Below, one piece after another: positions 1-6,268 of a stretch of 13,017 nt of DNA. The translations under genes and the position numbers were made by a program. The notes below the pieces were generated by a model. That model ran no database searches, was not told the DNA's origin, and was given only the letters and a program-made list of their open reading frames with translations. The stretch's first letter is position 1. Each line of letters opens with the position of its first letter. Origin of the DNA: Cyanobacteria bacterium UBA11370 (GTDB lineage Bacteria; Cyanobacteriota; Cyanobacteriia; Cyanobacteriales; Coleofasciculaceae). The stretch covers positions 1 to 13,017 of the forward strand of contig DNGI01000515.1 in NCBI GenBank assembly GCA_003486645.1. Reading direction: 5' to 3'.

Positions 1-94
1 GCTTCTAGGATATTTTGGTAGAGCCTGTATTCTCAGGATATGACGGTCGGCTAAAAATTGCTAGGTGCGAAAAATTTAGAAGTTAAGTTTGTTT

Positions 95-122
95 TTGTTA
101 AATAATGTAAAGAAAGTATAAT
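95..122 (+). promoter_or_regulatory. Candidate sigma-70-type promoter for the DUF1822 operon
   Basis: TTGTTA at 95-100 and a perfect TATAAT at 117-122 are separated by 16 nt, so transcription would begin near 129 and leave a leader of about 100 nt before the DUF1822 ATG. An inverted repeat (AATTAG 148-153, CTAATT 160-165) lies about 20 nt into that leader and could be an operator or small hairpin. No coding frame of useful length is visible in 1-227. The call rests on motif matching in AT-rich DNA, where chance matches are common. Confidence 0.4.
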
Positions 123-227
123 TTTTAGGAGATTTAGACAGAGTAACAATTAGAGGTTCCTAATTCTCAGTTCAAGAAGCAGGTACTCAGCGCGATGCTC
201 GTCAGTTCACTAGACACAACTTAAACA

Positions 228-1136
228 ATGAATTCAGAAATTGAAGCTTGGACTTTTACCGTTGGGCTAGGGTTGGAAGCTCATTTACGAGCAGAGGAAT
301 TTCGACGCTCCCACCCTGATGTTCGTAAGGCCAAACAGGTTTATCTCAATACTCTGGCTGTGTATGCCGTAAATGTTTACTTACAATGTCGGGGATTTGA
401 GACGGACTTAGACAAAAGTGGGACTTGCGACCCACTGATGCAGATGTTCATGGATACTGCTGATTTGATTGTAAAAAATCGCGGGAAGTTAGAGTGCAGA
501 CCCGTGTTGCCAGAGGCAGGGGTTGTCTATATTCCAGCAGAAGTCTGGGAAGAACGGATGGGCTATGTGGCAGTGCAGTTGAATGAATCGTTAAAGGAAG
601 CAACGCTGCTAGGATTTGTGAAAAAGGTATCCAAGTCAGAGTTACCCTTAAACCAATTGCGATCGCTCCAAGAATTGCCAGGATACCTGAATAAAATTAA
701 ACCTGTGGTAAACCTGAGCCAATGGTTTGAGGGTATCGTTGAAGTCGGTTGGCAAGCGATGGAAACCCTTTTAAGCACCCAATCCACTGAACTAGCGTTG
801 AGCTTTAGAAGCACTCCAGAAACTGGCGTTCAGCGGTGTAAGCTAATTGAGTTGGGACAGCCAAGTCAATCCGTTGTGATGAGTGTGGCGATTGCTGGAG
901 AACTTGAGCAGGAAATGGATATTAGCGTAGAAGTGCAGCCAACCAACGGTCAGACCTATCTGCCGCCAACTCTGCAATTAATCGTACTCAATGAAGATGG
1001 AGAAGCCGTCATGGATGTTCAGGCGGGAAGCGATAACAAGACGATTCAATTGGAGTTTTCAGGGGAAGCCGGAGACCGTTTTGGGGTTAAAGTAACATGG
1101 GGCGATGTTAGCATAACCGAGAATTTTGTCGTTTAA
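228..1136 (+). CDS. DUF1822 family protein
   Basis: This 302-residue protein matches the cyanobacterial DUF1822 family from memory of its conserved blocks. These are an N-terminal stretch around residues 38-58 (KQVYLNTLAVYAVN, then LQC), a segment near 88-110 reading LECRPVLPE then IPAEVWEERMGY, and VQLNESLKEATLLGF near 116-130. The C-terminal third (about 205-302) is a beta-rich region ending in ITENFVV, also usual for the family. It has no signal peptide, membrane segment or recognisable catalytic motif, so it is probably cytoplasmic. Function is unknown. The ATG is the only in-frame start because a TAA lies at 222-224; no good Shine-Dalgarno sequence precedes it. The gene ends 59 nt before the CHAT/CHASE2 gene on the same strand, and from memory such pairs are common in cyanobacteria, which suggests a partner or regulator of that membrane protein. 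One HIP1 site is at 659-666. Confidence 0.88.
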   Translation: MNSEIEAWTFTVGLGLEAHLRAEEFRRSHPDVRKAKQVYLNTLAVYAVNVYLQCRGFETDLDKSGTCDPLMQMFMDTADLIVKNRGKLECRPVLPEAGVVYIPAEVWEERMGYVAVQLNESLKEATLLGFVKKVSKSELPLNQLRSLQELPGYLNKIKPVVNLSQWFEGIVEVGWQAMETLLSTQSTELALSFRSTPETGVQRCKLIELGQPSQSVVMSVAIAGELEQEMDISVEVQPTNGQTYLPPTLQLIVLNEDGEAVMDVQAGSDNKTIQLEFSGEAGDRFGVKVTWGDVSITENFVV

Positions 1137-1138
1137 TA

Positions 1139-1178
1139 TAGAAGCCGCAATGTCTAACGACAAGCCGCTTCGCTTCTA
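1139..1178. repeat. Intercistronic inverted repeat, resembling a dispersed cyanobacterial repeat
   Basis: TAGAAGC (1139-1145) and GCTTCTA (1172-1178) form perfect 7-bp arms around a 26-nt loop, between the DUF1822 stop and the CHAT/CHASE2 ribosome binding site. The right half reads like the AAGCCGCTTCGC core that I remember from dispersed palindromic repeats of filamentous cyanobacteria, though with mismatches. It could fold in the mRNA between the two genes. The arms are seen directly; membership of a repeat family is recollection. Confidence 0.45.
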
Positions 1179-1195
1179 CACGCTTAAGGCGAGCA

Positions 1196-3532
1196 ATGGC
1201 AAAGTTAGTTGTCCTCAAATTAGATGGTGATTTTAAGCAAGGCTTTCGGGTGACGCTGGAAATTGGGACAGAAGGTGAGCGCCCTGAAACTGAGATTATG
1301 GGGAAGTTACCCCCCACAACCGAACTGACCCAACAGTATAGCGGCTGGCAGTCAATTTATCGCAGTTTGGGAAAGCCTACCCGTGTGATAAAACCCAAAA
1401 GAGCGAGGATTGATGGTTCTCTCAAAAAAGGGAAACAGGAGTGCCGCGCCCATGCGTTGGAATTGCGCGATCGCCTTAACACTTGGCTGAGAGTTGAGTC
1501 ATTTTTCTCGATTCGGGAGAAGTGGCTAGAAAAAGTTAGCACTTCTGATGAGGTACGGGTGCTGATTCGTGCTGACAACCACCAGCTTTGGCAGCTTCCC
1601 TGGCATCAGTGGGATTTGTTGGAACGCTACAGTTTTGCTGAAATTGGACTGAGTACTCTGGAGTACGAACGACCACCCAGGAGAGAAACGGCTAAAGGTC
1701 GAGATACCGTTAAAATTCTGGCGATTCTGGGTAATAGCGAAGGAATTCAGGTTGAGGAAGACCGGAAACAGTTGGAGAATTTACCTGGGGCCGTCACGAC
1801 TTTTTTGGTCGAACCGCAACGCCAGGAGTTAAATGACCAACTTTGGGAGCAATCTTGGGATATTCTTTTTTTTGCGGGTCATAGTCAGACTGAAGGTGAA
1901 AGCGGTCGGATTTATCTCAACCCGACTGATAGCTTAACGCTTGACGAACTTCGCTATGCCCTGAAGAAAGCCGTTGAAGGTGGCTTACAACTGGCGATTT
2001 TCAATTCTTGTGATGGCTTGGGATTGGCGCGTGAACTCAAACCGCTACACATTCCCCAACTCATCGTCATGCGGGAACCCGTACCCGATGTGGTGGCTCA
2101 AGCATTTTTAAAGTATTTTCTGCACAGCTTTGCCCGTGGTAAGCCTCTCTATTTAGCTGTGCAGGAAGCGCGGCAGCGACTGCAAGGTCTAGAGGATGAA
2201 TTTCCCTGTGCTAGTTGGTTGCCAGTGATTTGTCAGAATCCGGCAGCGGTGCTTCTGACTTGGCCTGAGTTGCCCGAAGCGTCAAACGAAATTCAGTCGG
2301 TGCGACGTACTCGCCCAAATCTACCCTTGTGGCGTTGCTTCCAACCCGTATTTGTTACCAGTTTGGTTGTCACCAGTCTGTTAATGGGGGTGCGATCGCT
2401 TGGATTACTGCAAACCTGGGAGTTAAAAAGCTACGACCAACTCCTACGTCAACGCCCTTCTGAGCTACCCGATTCTCGCATCCTGCTGGTTGGAGCGGAT
2501 GAAGCCGATATCCGTGAATACAAGCATCCGCTACCTGATGCTGTTCTTGTTCAGCTCATTGAAAAACTAAATCAGTATCAACCTACTGTAATTGGCCTCG
2601 ATATCTTTCGCTACCAGCCTGTACCACCTGGTCATGAGTCATTGGTCCGCCAGCTACAACAGAATCAACGTCTAGTTACCGTATGCTTCGGCACCGACAC
2701 AGAAAATACTGTTGCTCCACCACCCAACAGCCCAGTAGAACAAGTAGGCTTTAACGACCTAGAAAATGACAAAGATTATAGTGTTCGTCGCCATCTCCAA
2801 TCCCGTACTCCAAACCCAATATCGTCTCTTTCATCCTGCAAAACCCCCTATTCCTTCAGTCTCCAACTGGCATACCGATACTTAGAAGCGAAGGGTATCC
2901 CCGTTAAAACAACTCCACAGAAAAACTGGCAGTTTGGTCGTGTCGTCTTTAAACGTTTAGAGTCTCGTAGCGGAGGGTATCAAAACTTGGATGCACGGGG
3001 AAACCAAGTATTAATCAATTACCGAGCTACTCCCCAGATTGCCCAGCGAGTCACAGTCAAAGATGTCTTAACTGGAAAGTTAGAACCTGACTGGGTGAGG
3101 AATCGGGTTGTTCTTGTCGGTGTCACCGCCGCCAGTATTCAAGACTATCACGATACTCCTTACGGTAGAAGACGAGGACTGGAGGTTCATGCACACTTGG
3201 TCAGTCAGATTCTGAGTGCGGTTGTGGATGAACGTCCTCTGATTTGGTGGCTACCTGAATGGGGAAATGCACTCTGGATATGGCTTTGGTCGATGACGGG
3301 TGGACTAGTTATTTGGCAGGTGCGATCGCAACGGGTTTACAAGATATCATCATCACTATGCCTAATTCTGGTGTTTGGCATCTCTGTTGGTGTTTTGTAT
3401 GGACTGTGCTGGGTTTTCTTGATTCAAGGTGGGTGGTTGCCTTTTGTCCCGGCGGCATTCGCTTTATTGATTACAGAGGGTGCGATCGCAATCAACTTGT
3501 CAAATTATGCTTTGAGAGATGGAAAATGTTGA
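1196..3532 (+). CDS. CHAT domain - CHASE2 sensor membrane protein
   Basis: This 778-residue protein carries two modules. The N-terminal half is a CHAT (caspase-like) domain, about 120-355, preceded by a conserved region with LPWHQWDLLE at 134-143. The probable catalytic dyad is His229 in FFAGHS and Cys272 in FNSCDG. A membrane segment follows at about 383-405, then a CHASE2 extracytoplasmic sensor (about 405-680; note LPDSRILLVGADEADI and RVVLVGVTAASIQDYHDTPYG), then three membrane segments (about 684-704, 717-740, 745-766). It stops 12 residues later, so there is no C-terminal kinase, cyclase or GGDEF output; the output must be the cytoplasmic CHAT domain. AAGG at 1186-1189, 6 nt before the ATG, supports the start. 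Substrate and ligand are unknown. It is the second gene after DUF1822 and is followed 120 nt later by DUF928. Three of its four HIP1 sites fall in the membrane-segment coding parts. Confidence 0.92.
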   Translation: MAKLVVLKLDGDFKQGFRVTLEIGTEGERPETEIMGKLPPTTELTQQYSGWQSIYRSLGKPTRVIKPKRARIDGSLKKGKQECRAHALELRDRLNTWLRVESFFSIREKWLEKVSTSDEVRVLIRADNHQLWQLPWHQWDLLERYSFAEIGLSTLEYERPPRRETAKGRDTVKILAILGNSEGIQVEEDRKQLENLPGAVTTFLVEPQRQELNDQLWEQSWDILFFAGHSQTEGESGRIYLNPTDSLTLDELRYALKKAVEGGLQLAIFNSCDGLGLARELKPLHIPQLIVMREPVPDVVAQAFLKYFLHSFARGKPLYLAVQEARQRLQGLEDEFPCASWLPVICQNPAAVLLTWPELPEASNEIQSVRRTRPNLPLWRCFQPVFVTSLVVTSLLMGVRSLGLLQTWELKSYDQLLRQRPSELPDSRILLVGADEADIREYKHPLPDAVLVQLIEKLNQYQPTVIGLDIFRYQPVPPGHESLVRQLQQNQRLVTVCFGTDTENTVAPPPNSPVEQVGFNDLENDKDYSVRRHLQSRTPNPISSLSSCKTPYSFSLQLAYRYLEAKGIPVKTTPQKNWQFGRVVFKRLESRSGGYQNLDARGNQVLINYRATPQIAQRVTVKDVLTGKLEPDWVRNRVVLVGVTAASIQDYHDTPYGRRRGLEVHAHLVSQILSAVVDERPLIWWLPEWGNALWIWLWSMTGGLVIWQVRSQRVYKISSSLCLILVFGISVGVLYGLCWVFLIQGGWLPFVPAAFALLITEGAIAINLSNYALRDGKC

Positions 3533-3597
3533 GTTTTGTAAGTTTTGCATAAATAAGAGAGCTTTTTTATTGAGTAGCAAATAGAAAGTAAAAAAAA

Positions 3598-3650
3598 TGG
3601 TAGCTCACACAGCAGCGTTGTTGTCTGTTGACTTAGAGCCATTCCTACCA
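3598..3650 (+). promoter_or_regulatory. Branched hairpin immediately upstream of the DUF928 start
   Basis: TGGTAG (3598-3603) pairs with CTACCA (3645-3650). Inside it GCTC (3603-3606) can pair with GAGC (3636-3639), and ACAGCA (3609-3614) with TGTCTGT (3622-3628) with one bulge. The structure ends 2 nt before the ATG at 3653 and no Shine-Dalgarno sequence is visible, so it may govern translation of DUF928. Read on the minus strand the outer stem is followed by a run of eight T (complement of 3590-3597), as in an intrinsic terminator, but no minus-strand gene is near. Role uncertain. Confidence 0.3.
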
Positions 3651-3652
3651 AA

Positions 3653-4351
3653 ATGAAACTTGCGTTTGTTACTGTTTTGGCTATTGCCAGCTTCACCAGC
3701 AACCCTATATCTGGATGGACACCACCGAGTTCACAGGTGATTGCTGACCAACCACCAGCACCGGATACTGGCACCCCTGATGGTCAACGGACACCAGGAG
3801 GAAGTCGTCCTGAGTTGAGTCAAGCTTGCAAGCCGACAGATAAACCACTAACTGCATTAGTTCCTGAAAATGGTAAGGGTTTAACAACTGCTGACTATCC
3901 AATCTTTTGGTTTTATATTCCCTATGCGGCGGATGAGATACACTCGATTGAGTTTTCGTTGCATGACCGAAATGAGACGGCTACTCTCTACAGAACGTCG
4001 GTTCAACTTACTCAAACACCAGGAATAATTGGTATTTCTTTGCCACAAAATACCGAGTATGCTCTAAGAGTTAATGAGAGCTACCATTGGTATTTTACTG
4101 TTAAGTGTGAACCTGAAGAAACGTCTGAAGAAGATGATGTTGTTCTGGAGGGTTGGGTGACACGAGTTGAGCGAGGTTCTAATCTTGTTCTTTGGTATGA
4201 TGAGCTGACAAATTTAGCTGAACGATATCTTTCTGAGCCTGGAAATAGTGAAGTCAAGAGGGCTTGGGTGGAATTGTTGAAGTCTGTTGGCTTGGAAGGT
4301 ATAGCTCAAGAACCTGTGGCTAGTGTAGTTGGTAATTCTGAGAATAACTGA
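3653..4351 (+). CDS. DUF928 family exported protein
   Basis: This 232-residue protein fits the cyanobacterial DUF928 family. The core, about residues 48-175, contains TPGGSRP, the LTALVPENGKGLT block, DYPIFWFYIPY, TPGIIGISLP and the YHWYFTVKC / VLEGWVTRVE blocks that I associate with the family. The N-terminus (Lys2, then a hydrophobic stretch 3-14) looks like a Sec signal peptide, followed by a Pro-rich low-complexity linker (about 23-50), so the protein is probably periplasmic. Two cysteines of the core (59 and 152) could form a disulfide. The C-terminal 60 residues are mainly helical and less conserved. Biochemical function is not known. It lies 120 nt after the CHAT/CHASE2 gene on the same strand and could supply a periplasmic partner for the CHASE2 domain, which is inference. 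There is no HIP1 site in the gene. Confidence 0.88.
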   Translation: MKLAFVTVLAIASFTSNPISGWTPPSSQVIADQPPAPDTGTPDGQRTPGGSRPELSQACKPTDKPLTALVPENGKGLTTADYPIFWFYIPYAADEIHSIEFSLHDRNETATLYRTSVQLTQTPGIIGISLPQNTEYALRVNESYHWYFTVKCEPEETSEEDDVVLEGWVTRVERGSNLVLWYDELTNLAERYLSEPGNSEVKRAWVELLKSVGLEGIAQEPVASVVGNSENN

Positions 4352-4747
4352 ATTTGGTGTTCTAGCTATTGAAGTTGCTTATCTAGGTTTGGAAAGTACC
4401 ATTGAGTGTCCAATTTATTAATAATATTTTTAATTTTTCTGGATAGTCAGGGGAAGGACTTCTCTGTGGTTGGGATTGTGCCTGGGTGAACTGAGGGGCA
4501 TAGTTATGAGTGCCTATTTCTCATGCTTTGAAGCATAATTTTCTGATTGGTACTCCACAGAAACAGCTATATTTTTATGCATTTTTTACAAAAATTGATA
4601 TTTGATATTTGGCATAAAATGGTGATTTTTTGAGTTGAGTAATAGATAGAAGGATGGAAAGGAAGCTTATCCTTCAGTTCCAATATCCACTTGATAATTG
4701 CATTCGCACAACAGTCAAACTCTTCTTGCAATTTAGGAATAACTGAA
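4352..4747. other. Non-coding region before the RTX gene
   Basis: I see no gene here. An AT-rich stretch after the DUF928 stop contains the perfect palindrome TTATTAATAA (4415-4424) and T-runs that could end transcription. A compact inverted repeat ATGCTTTGAAGCAT (4523-4536) is followed by AATTTTCT. AGTACCA (4395-4401) and TGGTACT (4548-4554) are complementary and bracket the middle of the region. Nearer the RTX gene, TTGATA (4595-4600) and TAAAAT (4615-4620) resemble promoter boxes, but their 14-nt spacing is too short for confidence. The RTX gene therefore probably has its own promoter that I cannot place. Confidence 0.5.
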
Positions 4748-6184
4748 ATGACTTACTACTATTACGGCACTTCTGGAGACGATGACCTGAATTACACGGG
4801 TTCTGATACACTCGTGGCTTATGGTTATGGGGGTAATGATTTCATCTGGGGGAATAATTACAACGATACTATATATGGGGGAGACGACAACGACACGTTG
4901 AAAGGATTCGACGGCAACGACAAACTGTATGGCGAAAGTGGCAATGACGAACTGTATGGCGAAAGTGGCAATGACACTCTTGACGGTGGCACGGGCAATG
5001 ACACTATGTACGGCGGAACGGGCAACGACACCTACTATGTAGACACGATGTCCGATATAGTTACTGAGTACGCTAATGAAGGGACTGACACAGTTGTCAG
5101 CTCGGTCAGCACTAACATCGAATGGTTACCTGCTAACGTCGAAAACCTGACTCTCACTGGTACGGCTTACTACGGCGATGGTAACAGCCTCAACAACATC
5201 ATCAAAGGCACCGATTCCGCCAACGAACTGTATGGATACGGTGGCAATGACAAACTGTATGGATACGGCGGCAATGACATTCTTGATGGAGACACGGGCA
5301 ATGACACTCTTGACGGTGGCACGGGCAACGACACCATGTACGGCAGAACGGGCAACGACACCTATATCGTTGACAGCACTAGCGATACCATTACTGAAAA
5401 CTCCGGTGAAGGCACCGATACCGTTCAGTCTTCTGTCAGTTTCACTCTGGGGGACAACCTGGAGAATCTCACCCTGACGGGTAGCAGTGCGATCAACGGT
5501 ACAGGCAACGGGCTTAACAATACTATTAATGGTAACAGTGGCAACAATACTTTAAATGGTCAAGGGGGGAATGACACTCTAGATGGTAAAGGAGGAACAG
5601 ACACTCTCATCGGTAGTACAGGTAACGATACTTACATCGTTGACACTACTACCGATACCATTACTGAAAACTCCGGTGAAGGAACTGATACTGTTAAGTC
5701 GTCTGTCGATTACACCCTGGGAGACAACCTGGAGAACCTTACCTTAACTGGTAGTGCTATTGACGGTTTTGGTAACAATCTTAACAACACTATCACTGGT
5801 AATAGTGGCACCAATTGTTTAGAGGGTAGGGGGGGGGATGACACTCTTAATGGTGGCGATGGCGACGATATTCTTTATGGTGGCTCCGGTATTAATACCT
5901 TGTATGGAGGGAGTGGCGATGACTTACTCGATGCAACGAATGGCTACAGTACTCTTAATGGCGGTAGCGGGAGCGATATATTTTTCCTGTCAACGATAAG
6001 CTATGGACACATCGAAGACTTTGAAGATGGTGTTGATTTTATACAAGGTCTAGACTTCAATAGTGTTGATATCTATCAATTTAACAGCAACAACACCATA
6101 ATTACGGATACTACACGGTCTGTAGCTTACGCTATGTTAGCTAATGTAAATGCAAGCACTATTACAGCCGCTGATTTTATATAG
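4748..6184 (+). CDS. RTX (haemolysin-type calcium-binding) repeat protein
   Basis: This 478-residue acidic protein consists almost entirely of RTX nonapeptides (pattern GGxGNDxLx) that bind Ca2+ in a parallel beta-roll. I chose the ATG at 4748 because AGGA at 4735-4738 lies 9 nt upstream; the in-frame TTG at 4691 has no ribosome binding site. Three long modules starting at NDTY (residues 93, 203, 293) each contain GTDTV then NLTLTG, and are separated by nonapeptide runs. The last 65 residues (FFLST, IEDFEDGVDFIQG, ending AADFI) resemble the uncleaved C-terminal signal for type I secretion, and there is no N-terminal signal peptide. No protease, lipase or adhesin domain is present, so it is a structural or surface-layer-like repeat protein rather than a classical toxin. 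No type I transporter genes are in the window. A 9-G tract lies at 5829-5837. Confidence 0.92.
   Translation: MTYYYYGTSGDDDLNYTGSDTLVAYGYGGNDFIWGNNYNDTIYGGDDNDTLKGFDGNDKLYGESGNDELYGESGNDTLDGGTGNDTMYGGTGNDTYYVDTMSDIVTEYANEGTDTVVSSVSTNIEWLPANVENLTLTGTAYYGDGNSLNNIIKGTDSANELYGYGGNDKLYGYGGNDILDGDTGNDTLDGGTGNDTMYGRTGNDTYIVDSTSDTITENSGEGTDTVQSSVSFTLGDNLENLTLTGSSAINGTGNGLNNTINGNSGNNTLNGQGGNDTLDGKGGTDTLIGSTGNDTYIVDTTTDTITENSGEGTDTVKSSVDYTLGDNLENLTLTGSAIDGFGNNLNNTITGNSGTNCLEGRGGDDTLNGGDGDDILYGGSGINTLYGGSGDDLLDATNGYSTLNGGSGSDIFFLSTISYGHIEDFEDGVDFIQGLDFNSVDIYQFNSNNTIITDTTRSVAYAMLANVNASTITAADFI
4835..5023 (+). repeat. 27-bp tandem repeat encoding RTX nonapeptides, block 1
   Basis: Seven 27-bp units encode consecutive nine-residue RTX motifs beginning ND. 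The two units starting at 4916 and 4943 are almost identical in DNA (both contain ACTGTATGGCGAAAGTGGCA), so they probably arose by a recent tandem duplication. Confidence 0.85.
5219..5353 (+). repeat. 27-bp tandem repeat encoding RTX nonapeptides, block 2
   Basis: Five 27-bp units lie here. The first two share ACTGTATGGATACGG and encode the GYGG variant of the motif. The last two closely match the final two units of block 1 in DNA, which suggests copying of a unit pair between the blocks. Confidence 0.8.
5354..5893 (+). repeat. Two direct 270-bp modules inside the RTX gene
   Basis: The modules 5354-5623 and 5624-5893 each encode 90 residues that start NDTYIVD, continue DTITENSGEGTDTV and TLGDNLENLTLTG, and end in nonapeptides. 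A stretch of the form GATACCATTACTGAAAACTC is shared exactly. A third, more divergent 330-bp copy precedes them at 5024-5353. Confidence 0.8.
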
Positions 6185-6207
6185 CGTAAAGCTCGACACT
6201 TCCTTTG

Positions 6208-6245
6208 CAAACAAAACCCCTGCCTACCACGAGTGGGGGTGTTTG
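6208..6245. terminator. Candidate bidirectional terminator between convergent genes
   Basis: CAAACA (6208-6213) pairs with TGTTTG (6240-6245), and CCCC (6217-6220) with the run of five G at 6235-6239, leaving an AAA bulge. The stem lies in the 84-bp gap between the RTX stop and the TPR-CHAT stop, which read towards each other. Its GC-rich inner part and A/T-rich outer part suit termination in both directions, although neither side has a long T run. Confidence 0.55.
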
Positions 6246-6268
6246 ACATACAAGACAGGTCACTTCCA

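Noticed and set aside
2..43. Short open stretch that might be the tail of an upstream gene
   Set aside because: It is only 13 codons before a stop, with no recognisable sequence.
1866..1873. Eight-T run in the CHAT catalytic region as a phase switch
   Set aside because: It encodes the conserved Phe-Phe before the catalytic His motif, and the length is modest for T tracts.
3259..3552. Plus-strand open frame overlapping the end of the CHAT/CHASE2 gene
   Set aside because: It is an alternative frame of the CHASE2 membrane region, and the main frame has clear family motifs.
4691..4747. TTG start extending the RTX protein by 19 residues
   Set aside because: No ribosome binding site precedes it, while AGGA lies 9 nt before the ATG at 4748, and the added residues do not form a normal signal peptide.
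5170..5477. Open frames on both strands inside the RTX gene
   Set aside because: They are low-complexity by-products of the repetitive coding sequence in other frames.
4835..5971. Regular short repeats that might suggest a CRISPR array
   Set aside because: The units are contiguous 27-bp codon-phase repeats encoding RTX motifs, with no spacers and an intact reading frame.
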